This document shows, in pieces, positions 1-7,392 of a DNA stretch of 34,157 bases. Under the pieces are notes generated by a model. It made no database searches, was not told where the DNA came from, and saw only the letters and a program-made list of their open reading frames with translations. The DNA is from Alteromonadaceae bacterium (GTDB lineage Bacteria > Pseudomonadota > Gammaproteobacteria > Enterobacterales > Alteromonadaceae): contig WGGB01000159.1 of NCBI GenBank assembly GCA_015491935.1, positions 1-34,157 of the forward strand, read 5' to 3'. The position numbers and the translations under genes are program-made. Positions within the stretch are counted from its first letter, which is position 1. Each line of letters opens with the position of its first letter.

Positions 1-563
1 GCATTTATCGCTTCAATTTCATGGGTTGCTTCTGTTAATGGTGCTTCACTCGATAAATATTCATGGGCGGTTATTTTGGAAAAATTTTGAATAAGATAAT
101 TAGGCACTAAATTAGGGTTAACATAACGTTGCTCTAATTGAATGGGAAATTGCTCGCCAGATTGTAGTGTTTCAAAATGCAAGACTTCAGAATAATAAAC
201 CTCGGTATTTTCAGTGACATTAAGTTGAATAGCGACTTCTTCATTTGCTTTAACCGTTTTAACACTAAGTTGTTTAGCACTGTGTTGGTGGTTGCGACTT
301 TGCACTTCATCTGCAATATTTTTGATTTCAAGTACCGACGATTGCGATTTAAAGCTAGCAACAAAAGTGCCCGCGCCTTGTGAACGCACTAAAGTACCTT
401 GCTCGGTTAATTCTTGTAAAGCGCGACGAGCTGTCATACGACTCACATTAAATTGCATCGCCAGTTCATTTTCAGAGGGCACTTTACTATGTTGCGACCA
501 TTGTCCTGATTCAATTTGCTGACAAATATATTGCTTAATAATGATAAATTTTGCTGGCTTCAT
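1..563 (-). CDS. hutC: HutC-type histidine utilisation repressor (GntR family), 3' end outside window
   Basis: Leftward reading frame starting at the ATG at 563 and still open at base 1 (about 187 codons visible). Residues 1-65 form a GntR winged helix (VPSENELAMQFNVSRMTARR, then a QGAGTFVA wing). The rest is a UTRA ligand-binding domain; the stretch LEQRYVNPNLVPNY followed by EYLSSEAPLTEATHEIEAI is characteristic of HutC rather than other GntR/UTRA proteins. In the family, HutC represses histidine-degradation genes and is released by urocanate. Two palindromes of the HutC type lie 46-86 bp upstream of its start, so it probably represses itself; hut catabolic genes would be expected to the left of the window. 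The C-terminal end cannot be judged here. Confidence 0.9.
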   Translation of the reverse strand, partial: MKPAKFIIIKQYICQQIESGQWSQHSKVPSENELAMQFNVSRMTARRALQELTEQGTLVRSQGAGTFVASFKSQSSVLEIKNIADEVQSRNHQHSAKQLSVKTVKANEEVAIQLNVTENTEVYYSEVLHFETLQSGEQFPIQLEQRYVNPNLVPNYLIQNFSKITAHEYLSSEAPLTEATHEIEAIN

Positions 564-608
564 CTTATTTTATCTTGTGCTATTTGGGTTAAAGTGAGCT
601 TTAACAAC

Positions 609-620
609 TTGTATATACAA
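609..620. promoter_or_regulatory. Second HutC operator, 12-bp palindrome
   Basis: TTGTATATACAA repeats the 12-bp core of the palindrome at 634-649, with centres 27 bp apart. The outermost pair is imperfect (C at 608, T at 621), so it may be the weaker site. It lies 46 bp before the hutC start codon, fitting autorepression. Confidence 0.72.
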
Positions 621-633
621 TTTCTCACAATTC

Positions 634-649
634 ACTTGTATATACAAGT
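634..649. promoter_or_regulatory. HutC operator, perfect 16-bp palindrome
   Basis: ACTTGTATATACAAGT reads the same on both strands. Its TTGTAnnTACAA core is the known HutC-type operator pattern, and it lies in the hutC-yacG intergenic region, 71 bp before the hutC start. Binding by the adjacent hutC product is inferred from this match. Confidence 0.8.
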
Positions 650-697
650 AATTCACTTGAAAAGATAATTTTTATAGCTAAATATTGATGATTTTTT

Positions 698-703
698 TAT
701 AAT
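698..703 (+). promoter_or_regulatory. Possible -10 box for yacG
   Basis: A perfect TATAAT stands 50 bp before the yacG start codon. No convincing -35 hexamer lies 16-18 bp upstream, so the call rests on the -10 alone in AT-rich DNA. Confidence 0.35.
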
Positions 704-753
704 AGAGCCGTTATTAATTGCAAAATTTATCGCTAAAAACTAAGGAAACCCCA

Positions 754-990
754 ATGACTTTAAGCGTCGCTTGCCCAAATTGCCAAAAACAAGTGCAATG
801 GCTGCCTGAAAACAGTTATCGCCCTTTTTGCTCTAAACGCTGCCAATTAATTGATTTAGGAGAATGGGCTGCCGAAGAGCATAAAATATCACAACCTATT
901 CAAGGGGCGACACAAGTTACTGAAGAAATGCTAGACGCATTAGAAGATGAATTTTTACTACACAACAAGTTTTTTGTTGAGCCTGAGTAA
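754..990 (+). CDS. yacG: DNA gyrase inhibitor YacG (zinc protein)
   Basis: A 78-residue protein of the YacG family. It has the four zinc-binding cysteines at C7, C10, C26 and C30 (CPNC, then PFCSKRC), followed by the family's [11 protein letters not shown] segment and an acidic C-terminus. YacG binds GyrB and inhibits gyrase activity in E. coli; that role is taken from the family. I chose the ATG at 754, preceded by AAGGA at 742-746; a longer frame opens at a TTG at 718 but adds 12 residues not typical of the family. In many gammaproteobacteria yacG sits with zapD and coaE and faces mutT. Here hutC is the upstream neighbour and a five-gene cassette separates it from mutT. Confidence 0.93.
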   Translation: MTLSVACPNCQKQVQWLPENSYRPFCSKRCQLIDLGEWAAEEHKISQPIQGATQVTEEMLDALEDEFLLHNKFFVEPE

Positions 991-1677
991 AAGGTATTTA
1001 GTCGCCCGTATTAGTTATTTCTAATGTGCACAATCACACTATTGTCTGCGGTTATAATCTGATTATTTGCGCTAAGGGCGCTGAAGAATACTTGCAGGGT
1101 ACTTACTAGTATTTATTTTGAAAGGCATCTAAGCCACCATTGTGGTCAGTCACATAGTTAAATAGTTCTTACTTCAAAGTAGCTCTAGTGGCGTTAACTA
1201 TTGTTTGTTATTTAGGTCAACTGTTAGCCAAAAGTTGACACTAGCTTATGGTTGTACTTTACGATAACAAATCGCTAAAGCTGCCCCTTTGAACCGAGGT
1301 AATACATTAATTATTATGATCAAAATTACAAGTACATCAATTAATACTTTATGTTGAACTAACAATATATAAGATCAAATAATTTGTGTAATAGTTTGAA
1401 AAAACAAGATAATATATTAAACTTTATTATATGGATGAGAAAGATTAAAATTGAGTGATATGGATATTCGAAAATTAAAACAAATGAAATCATTCCCCTG
1501 ACTTTAAGGTTGTTTATTCAACTATACCATCCAAAATCCTAGTTAAGAACAAAGGTAAGCTTCAAAAATTCATTGTACAAAGCCCAAACAAATTACGAGC
1601 GATGCATTTAGAAGACGTGTGTATAAAACTAATAAAAATAAGATTTAAAGAAAACCAGTTTAAGGAAAACAAATTAG
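991..1677. other. 687-bp gene-poor AT-rich intergenic stretch
   Basis: No convincing gene is seen on either strand. A 7-bp inverted repeat (GTCAACT at 1216-1222 and AGTTGAC at 1233-1239) has no T-run and is not a clear terminator. Towards the operon at 1678 there are weak promoter-like pairs, for example TTGAAC at 1354-1359 with AATAAT at 1378-1383 (18-bp spacer); in such AT-rich DNA these are weak evidence. If that pair is used, the operon has a leader of about 290 nt. A frame open from about 1488 runs into the epimerase gene out of phase and is not called a gene. Confidence 0.6.
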
Positions 1678-2580
1678 ATGAAAAAAATTTTAGTGACAGG
1701 CCATCTAGGATTAGTTGGTTGTCATTTAGTACCAAAGTTAGCTTTGATAGGCTATCAAGTAGTCGGCTTTGATTTAGCTGATAACTCCGGAGATATACTC
1801 AATTCCCATCGACTTGAGCAGGCTATAAATGGTTGTGATGGTGTAGTTCATTTGGCAGCTGTTTCCCGTGTAATTTGGGGGCAAAAAGAACCTGAAAAAT
1901 GCTGGAATACTAATGCACTTGCAAGCGAAAAATTATTACAGCTTGCTGCTAAAAGTTCAGTAAAACCTTGGGTATTAGTATCTAGCAGTCGTGAAGTTTA
2001 TGGTGAGTCCAAGCAACTTCCTGTTAATGAGGATATGGAAAAAAATCCCCTTAATATATATGGAAGAGCAAAACTATACATGGAGCAAGCAGCATTTGAA
2101 GCTAGAGCAGCAGGAGTTAATACTGCTGTAGTTCGCTTAGCCAATGTTTATGGTTGCGTCAACGATCATGAAGACCGAGTGTTACCAGCGTTTTGTCGTA
2201 ATGCGGTTCTAGGTAACCCACTAAGGGTTGATGGGTTTGAACATTTATTTGATTTTACTCACGTAAGTGACACTGTTAATGGCATCACCCGTGTAATTGA
2301 ATTGTTATGTGCAGGTGAACGTAATTTACCCGCTATTCATTTGTTACCAGGCGAAGGAACCACCTTGAAACAAGCTGCTAATTTTGCTGTAACTTCAGCT
2401 AATAGCATATCTCTAATTAACGAAGCTGCATCACGTAGTTACGATGTTTGTAAATTTATTGGTGATCCTACAAGAGCAAAAACGCTATTAGATTGGCAAG
2501 CTATTATCCTCCCAAAAGAAGGCATTGCTATGCTAATCGAAGACTTTAAAGCCCATTTAACAACCGGAGTTTGCGCATGA
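1678..2580 (+). CDS. NAD(P)-dependent epimerase/dehydratase, extended SDR family
   Basis: A 300-residue extended short-chain dehydrogenase. The Rossmann glycine motif is at residues 7-14 (TGHLGLVG), an acidic residue follows beta-2 (D32, favouring NAD), a VSSSREVYG segment carries the active-site serine region at 102-109, and the catalytic YxxxK is Y128-K132 (YGRAK). Such enzymes epimerise, dehydrate or reduce nucleotide-linked sugars in the cytoplasm; the exact sugar cannot be told from sequence. RVIWGQKEPEKCW near residue 65 does not match a subfamily I know. It is the first gene of the operon. Its TGA overlaps the glycosyltransferase ATG in an ATGA junction, so translation is probably coupled. 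The upstream AAGGAAAA at 1662-1669 can act as ribosome-binding site. Confidence 0.88.
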   Translation: MKKILVTGHLGLVGCHLVPKLALIGYQVVGFDLADNSGDILNSHRLEQAINGCDGVVHLAAVSRVIWGQKEPEKCWNTNALASEKLLQLAAKSSVKPWVLVSSSREVYGESKQLPVNEDMEKNPLNIYGRAKLYMEQAAFEARAAGVNTAVVRLANVYGCVNDHEDRVLPAFCRNAVLGNPLRVDGFEHLFDFTHVSDTVNGITRVIELLCAGERNLPAIHLLPGEGTTLKQAANFAVTSANSISLINEAASRSYDVCKFIGDPTRAKTLLDWQAIILPKEGIAMLIEDFKAHLTTGVCA

Positions 2581-3881
2581 AAATTGTAAAAGTGATCCAC
2601 GGATACCCTATGTTATATAACGCAGGTTCCGAAGTGTATTCTCAAACCATATGTCATGGGCTGGCAAAACAGGGACATGAAGTTCATGTGTTTACGCGTG
2701 AAGAAGACTCTTTTCAGCCTGATGGTGCCGTGCGCTTGAGTCATGATGCTGATGTTCCCCAGATAAAACTTCATTTAGTAAATAATCCACGACATAAAGA
2801 TCGCTATCGATTAGCAATTATTGATCAGCGTTTCGCCGAACTATTGGATGAATTGCAACCAGATATTGTACATATTGGTCATTTAAATCATCTATCTACT
2901 TCTCTAGTATTTGAAGCTAAAAAGCGAAATATTCCTATTGTATATACATTACATGATTATTGGCTTATGTGTCCTCGAGGGCAATTTATGCAAATGCACT
3001 CAGCTGATAATAATTTATGGGCTGCATGTGATGGGCAAGAAAATAGAAAATGTGCGACTCAATGCTATGCCCGCTATCACTCTGGAGCAGAAGAAGAAGA
3101 AGAAGAAAAAGAGCATGACATTGCTTATTGGCAAGGTTGGGTTGAACGACGAATGACACATATACGTAAAGTTGTTGATGATGTTGATTTGTTTATTTCA
3201 CCTGCAAAGTATTTAAAAGAACGTTATGAGCGTGATTTTGGGTTATCAAAAGATAAAAGTATCTATCTTGATTATGGGTTTGATCGCTCTCGAATGGCAG
3301 GGCGAAAACGTACTGAAGGAGAGCCTTTTACTTTTGGTTACATTGGAACGCATATACCAGCCAAAGGTATTCATCAGTTGATTGAAGCATTTGGACGACT
3401 TAAAGGCGACGCACTACTCCGCATTTGGGGCCGAGACAAAGGCCAAGATTCTAGAGCTTTACGTGCAATTGTTGAAACTTTATCAGCAGATAAACAAAAA
3501 AATGTTCAGTGGATGCCTGAATATAAAAATCAACAAATAGCGGTGGATGTATTAAGTAAAACTGACGTTATTGTTACCCCCTCTGTGTGGGTTGAAAATT
3601 CACCGTTAGTCATTCACGAAGCACAACAAGCTAGAGTTCCGGTTATCACTGCTAAAGCAGGAGGCATGGGGGAATATGTTATAGATGGATTGAATGGTCT
3701 TACTTACGAACACCGTAACGTAGGTGAATTAGCTAATAAAATGCAAATTTTGTTGGATGATCCAAGTTTAGCTAAACAATTAGGTGAACGAGGTTATGCA
3801 TTTAGTGAAGATGGAAATATCCCTGATATTGACCAACATATTGTAGATTTAGAGAACTGTTATAAAAGGGTATTATCTTGA
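2577..3881 (+). CDS. Glycosyltransferase family 4 (GT-B fold)
   Basis: A 434-residue GT4-type retaining glycosyltransferase. The N-terminal domain opens with a GxE acceptor loop (NAGSEVYSQ, residues 15-23). The C-terminal donor domain includes FGYIGTHIPAKGIHQLIEAF (253-272) and the E-x7-E nucleotide-sugar motif at E340 and E348, followed by AKAGGMGEYV. Four cysteines lie between the domains (C132 in LHDYWLMCPRG, then C151, C159, C163), a pattern seen in a subset of GT4 enzymes and possibly metal-binding. A run of six Glu codons follows at residues 172-177. I start at the ATG at 2577, which overlaps the upstream stop and has GGAG 7 nt before it; a TTG at 2571 is also in frame. Donor and acceptor are unknown; a cytoplasmic or membrane-peripheral place is inferred. 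Confidence 0.9.
   Translation: MKIVKVIHGYPMLYNAGSEVYSQTICHGLAKQGHEVHVFTREEDSFQPDGAVRLSHDADVPQIKLHLVNNPRHKDRYRLAIIDQRFAELLDELQPDIVHIGHLNHLSTSLVFEAKKRNIPIVYTLHDYWLMCPRGQFMQMHSADNNLWAACDGQENRKCATQCYARYHSGAEEEEEEKEHDIAYWQGWVERRMTHIRKVVDDVDLFISPAKYLKERYERDFGLSKDKSIYLDYGFDRSRMAGRKRTEGEPFTFGYIGTHIPAKGIHQLIEAFGRLKGDALLRIWGRDKGQDSRALRAIVETLSADKQKNVQWMPEYKNQQIAVDVLSKTDVIVTPSVWVENSPLVIHEAQQARVPVITAKAGGMGEYVIDGLNGLTYEHRNVGELANKMQILLDDPSLAKQLGERGYAFSEDGNIPDIDQHIVDLENCYKRVLS
3090..3107 (+). repeat. Trinucleotide microsatellite (GAA)6 inside the glycosyltransferase gene
   Basis: Six in-frame GAA codons encode six glutamates, followed by AAA-GAG. A slip of one unit would change the length of the acidic run without shifting the frame, so this is not an on/off phase switch. 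Confidence 0.8.
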
Positions 3882-4909
3882 AAAAAAAGGACTTTTGGCG
3901 CATAACACTAGATACAAATCCTGACACTTGTAATTTAAAATGCATAATGTGTGAGGATCATTCCCCCTATTCTGAAAGTAAAAGAGAAAGAAGGAATAAT
4001 GGACGATTACGACCAAATATGGATCGTAGGTTACTTGAAAAAGTGATTCGTGAAGCTGCGGCTATGGGGATCACTGAAGTGATCCCCTCAACTATGGGGG
4101 AGCCTTTATTATATCCACACTTTGATGTGTTTTTAGATCTATGTCATGAGTTAGGTTTGTCGTTAAATCTAACCACTAACGGAACTTTTCCTAGCCCTGA
4201 TAAGCATAAAAATGTTGAATATTGGGCTACTAGGATTGTTCCAATTGGTAGCGATGTAAAAATATCATGGAATGGATCATCTGAAAAAACACAAAAGAGG
4301 ATTATGCTTGGTGCTGACTTGTCTCAACATATCGAAAATGCGCGACGATTTATTTCAGTTCGAGATGAGTGGAGTAATATAAATTATTGCTCAATGACAA
4401 TGCAGTTAACTTTTATGCGAAGTAATTTAGATGAAATACCTGAATTACTGGAATTAGCAATTGAACTGGGGTTTGACCGCATTAAAGGGCACCAGTTATG
4501 GGCACATTTCCCAGAGTTAGCAAAAGAAAATCTACGCAATGATATTGTCTTTGCTGAACGCTGGAACCTTGTTGCAAAGTATTGCCAAGAACGAGTAGTA
4601 AAACATAATGAAACAGCTAAACGACCATTTCGCTTAGATAATTTTTTCCCACTACAATTAGAGCACCTTGATGATATAGCTCCTAATGGAGATTGTCCGT
4701 TTTTAGGAGAAGAGATTTGGGTTGATCCGTCAGGTAGATTTAATGTGTGCTGTGCACCTGATCAACAACGTAAAACTTTAGGTTCTTTTGGCAATCTTGC
4801 TGAAGGGTCATTAGAAACGTTAGCTTCTAGTTTGCAATATCAAGAGTTAATGAGTAGTTATCAGTCGCACCCATTATGTAAGCAGTGCACTATGAGACGT
4901 CCATCATGA
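3878..4909 (+). CDS. Radical SAM/SPASM domain protein
   Basis: A 343-residue radical S-adenosylmethionine enzyme. The 4Fe-4S cluster motif CxxxCxxC is C18-C22-C25 (CNLKCIMC). A TMGEPLLYP segment further on matches the family's GGEP-like SAM motif. The C-terminal SPASM-like region has cysteines C273, C291, C292, C334 and C337, which would hold an auxiliary cluster. The start is a TTG at 3878: it overlaps the previous stop codon in TTGA, has AAAAGGG 7 nt upstream, and no ATG lies in frame before the cluster motif. SPASM proteins modify peptides, sugars or other small molecules by radical chemistry. No precursor peptide gene is visible nearby, so a sugar or small-molecule substrate is the simpler guess. 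Its stop overlaps the next start (ATGA). Confidence 0.88.
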   Translation: MKKKDFWRITLDTNPDTCNLKCIMCEDHSPYSESKRERRNNGRLRPNMDRRLLEKVIREAAAMGITEVIPSTMGEPLLYPHFDVFLDLCHELGLSLNLTTNGTFPSPDKHKNVEYWATRIVPIGSDVKISWNGSSEKTQKRIMLGADLSQHIENARRFISVRDEWSNINYCSMTMQLTFMRSNLDEIPELLELAIELGFDRIKGHQLWAHFPELAKENLRNDIVFAERWNLVAKYCQERVVKHNETAKRPFRLDNFFPLQLEHLDDIAPNGDCPFLGEEIWVDPSGRFNVCCAPDQQRKTLGSFGNLAEGSLETLASSLQYQELMSSYQSHPLCKQCTMRRPS

Positions 4910-6576
4910 GTATAATTGATAAACTTCAAGTATCTAATGATGGCAGCCATCATGTTTTTGATAACAGTACAGCTGCGTATGAATCGAGGTTTGATGAGGT
5001 ATTAGCCTTCCATTCCATCGATGATGAGTTGCAACTAGCGCCTGTTATGCTTCAAGGACAAGCATGGCATATAAACACTGAAGGTGAAGCTCAATACACA
5101 AATCGATATGAGCGAACCTTTGGCTTTTATTGCGGCTTAGCCGCTGTAAAAATTGCACAAGACTATTTTCATATTAGTATAGATGGTTGTCCCGCTTATA
5201 CTCAGCGCTATTCTTTTGTGGGTAATTATCAAAGTAATGTCGCTGTAGTATGCGACCATGATGGTTATTACTTCCATATTGATAAACATGGATTACCTCT
5301 TTATGCGACTAAGTGGGGTTATTGCGGTGACTTTCGTGAAGGAATTGCTGTAGTTCAAAGGAAAAATGGTTATAGCTCACATATCAATTCAAGTGGTCTT
5401 TTCTTACATGATAAATGGTTTGTCGATTTAGATGTATTTCATAAGGGATTTGCTCGTGCCAAAGATAATGAAGGGTGGCACCACATAGATAAGTATGGAA
5501 ATAGTATTTACTATCAAAGATATGCAAGTGTGGAGCCTTTCTATAATGGCTGTTCACGCGTCGAAACTTTTGATGGCGGTTTGCTGGTTATTGATGAAAG
5601 TGGGAATGTGCTGCGTACATTACGCTCTGCTCAGGTCGATCACTTTGCGTCTCTTTCATCTGACTTAGTTGGTTATTGGCGAACATTTACCATAGCAGCA
5701 GCCGTAGAGCTAAGTATTTTTGATCATTTACCAGCAAACTTAAATGAACTTGCAGTAAACACACAAACATTGCCCGAGCGATTAATAAGATTACTAAAAG
5801 CCTTAGCTGAATTACAGTTAGTGAATTTTAAGAATGAAACTTGGTTAGTCACACCTAAAGGTTCATTTCTGATAGAAACCCATGATATGTCTTTGGCTTC
5901 TGCATCTCTAGAGTACCAAGGAGAATTACTACAGCGTTGGCATCAACTTGCCAATATAATGAAAGGGGACGTTGCACAAAAAGATATTTTTCAAGTAGTA
6001 GCAAGCGATCCTGTAAAGACTCAAAACCACCATAAAATGCTAAGAAGTTATGCAATAAAAGACTATTCCAATTTAATTCCTCTTTTAGATATTAAAAATC
6101 AAGATATAGTTTTTGATGCGGCTGGAGGCAGTGGTGCTTTAACCCAAATGCTTGAAACATACTATCCAGATACGCGAATTGTACTCGGTGACTTACCTGA
6201 GGTAATTTATAAAAGTGATGTGAAAGAGACAATTGAATTTAATTTATTCAAACCATGGCCTGTACGAGCAAACAAAATCATTCTGGCACGTGTACTACAT
6301 GACTGGAATGATGAAAATGTTAATGAAATTCTATCTCTTGCAGGCAATGTATTAGAGCCAAAAGGGGAATTGTATGTTTTTGAAATGTTACTTTCTGATA
6401 CTCACTTTGGTGGTTCATTATGTGACTTACACCTTTTAACCGTCACTGGAGGGCAAGAAAGAACCCAACAACATTATCAACAATTAGCCCACAATGCTGG
6501 GTTTATCTTAAAGCGAACAATTAGTGAACAAGAGCTTGTAACAGTCTTATGTTTTTCTAAAAAGGATATTCATTAG
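4906..6576 (+). CDS. WG-repeat domain fused to family-2 O-methyltransferase
   Basis: A 556-residue two-part protein. Residues about 40-236 hold roughly six repeats of 33-40 residues of WG-repeat type: each has an HI(D/N)xxG core (WHINTEG, YFHIDKHG, WHHIDKYG) followed by Y-x-x-(R/K)-(Y/W) and F-x-x-G. Residues about 250-330 look like the winged-helix dimerisation domain of acetylserotonin/hydroxyindole-type O-methyltransferases. Residues about 385-550 form the SAM-binding domain, with FDAAGGSGALT (403-413), GDLPEVI (428-434), LHDWND (464-469) and GGQERT (515-520). In the family such enzymes methylate hydroxyls, often on aromatic compounds. The WG array is probably a binding module. The ATG at 4906 overlaps the radical SAM stop. 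I know of no named protein with this arrangement, and its substrate cannot be assigned. Confidence 0.85.
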   Translation: MSIIDKLQVSNDGSHHVFDNSTAAYESRFDEVLAFHSIDDELQLAPVMLQGQAWHINTEGEAQYTNRYERTFGFYCGLAAVKIAQDYFHISIDGCPAYTQRYSFVGNYQSNVAVVCDHDGYYFHIDKHGLPLYATKWGYCGDFREGIAVVQRKNGYSSHINSSGLFLHDKWFVDLDVFHKGFARAKDNEGWHHIDKYGNSIYYQRYASVEPFYNGCSRVETFDGGLLVIDESGNVLRTLRSAQVDHFASLSSDLVGYWRTFTIAAAVELSIFDHLPANLNELAVNTQTLPERLIRLLKALAELQLVNFKNETWLVTPKGSFLIETHDMSLASASLEYQGELLQRWHQLANIMKGDVAQKDIFQVVASDPVKTQNHHKMLRSYAIKDYSNLIPLLDIKNQDIVFDAAGGSGALTQMLETYYPDTRIVLGDLPEVIYKSDVKETIEFNLFKPWPVRANKIILARVLHDWNDENVNEILSLAGNVLEPKGELYVFEMLLSDTHFGGSLCDLHLLTVTGGQERTQQHYQQLAHNAGFILKRTISEQELVTVLCFSKKDIH

Positions 6577-7172
6577 TGAAAAAGTTATTCATTGTAAGAC
6601 ATGCTGAGCGCCCAATAATACCACCTTCAGAAGTTGGTAATGATATAATGCTAACAAAGCAAGGCAAGTTAGAGAGTCGATTGTTCGGGCAACATATAAC
6701 ACAACCAGTAATAAGCATTAGAACAAGTCCTATTGGTCGCTGCCGTCAGACAGCGGAGCTGATAGCAGCTGAAGTTGGCATAAAAAACTCAGATATTGAA
6801 AATACAACAGAATTAGGTGATCCAGGTTTTATTATTGAAGATGGCGCACTTGCTTGGCTACATTGGCAAGAAAAGGGACATAGCGTCGTTAACCAATATT
6901 TACTAACGGGTAGTGAAAGGTGGCTAGGCTTTGTCGATTTAGAGTTAGGAGTAAAGGCTTTGTGTACTAGAATCAAAACCTTACTGATGCAAACGGAATT
7001 AGGCTCTCATGTTTGGATAACTCATGACACAATATTGGCAACGTTAGCTTCAAGAGCCCTTGTTAATCCACTTTCATTGTCTGAGTGGCCTGAGTTTTTA
7101 GGGTATTTAGAAGTATCACTATCCATTACTGATGAGCTTGAATTTTGCTATCATGCAAAGCCAACTTATTGA
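6576..7172 (+). CDS. Histidine phosphatase superfamily (phosphoglycerate mutase-like) protein
   Basis: A 198-residue protein of histidine phosphatase branch 1. The catalytic RHxE motif is R8-H9-A-E11 (VRHAERP). The phosphate-pocket arginine is R49 in IRTSPIGRCRQTAE, the acid is probably E79 (TELGDPG), and the second histidine is H150 (WITHDT). It would dephosphorylate a small phosphorylated metabolite, perhaps a product of the operon; this is inference from position. The start is a GTG at 6576 whose first base is the last base of the methyltransferase TAG; AAGGA lies 9 nt upstream. It closes the operon; mutT converges from the other side after 220 bp. Confidence 0.85.
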   Translation: MKKLFIVRHAERPIIPPSEVGNDIMLTKQGKLESRLFGQHITQPVISIRTSPIGRCRQTAELIAAEVGIKNSDIENTTELGDPGFIIEDGALAWLHWQEKGHSVVNQYLLTGSERWLGFVDLELGVKALCTRIKTLLMQTELGSHVWITHDTILATLASRALVNPLSLSEWPEFLGYLEVSLSITDELEFCYHAKPTY

Positions 7173-7268
7173 AAAATTAAAATGTCTGCTCCCGTATCAA
7201 AGTGATCGTTATTTTTGATGATTTACACTCGTAAATTTAGATCATATAGCTCCCCATATCTAAAAGGG

Positions 7269-7299
7269 TATTTACACCGTTAGGATTACAGCCTCGAAA
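7269..7299 (+). repeat. Copy 1 of a ~31-bp dispersed repeat
   Basis: The core GTTAGGATTACAGCCTC (from 7279) recurs with one change at 33961. Aligned without gaps, 7269-7299 matches 33951-33981 at 26 of 31 positions. Both copies lie just 3' of a rightward gene, here about 100 bp after the histidine phosphatase stop. The nature of the element is unknown; a shared 3' element or a remnant of a mobile repeat are possibilities. Confidence 0.55.
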
Positions 7300-7392
7300 A
7301 GTATCAACGGCGACTTTGAGCTTAAATTTTTCTACCATAAATCATGAAAACTAATTTGTTCTGAACACTAATTCGAGTCTGAGTTAATATAT

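Noticed and set aside
1216-1239. Inverted repeat GTCAACT/AGTTGAC as a yacG terminator
   Set aside because: It is more than 220 bp past the gene, has a 10-nt loop and no T-run follows.
1488-1761. Open frame of about 90 codons ahead of and into the epimerase gene
   Set aside because: It has no suitable early start, runs out of phase through the start of a clear gene, and shows no family I recognise.
2911-3156. 81-codon frame inside the glycosyltransferase gene, with a long Lys run
   Set aside because: The Lys run is the (GAA)6 repeat read in another phase; the real gene covers it fully.
7279-7299. Repeat core read as an integron attC or core site (GTTRRRY)
   Set aside because: GTTAGGA fails at the last base of GTTRRRY, no matching inverse core or cassette structure is seen, and no integrase is nearby.
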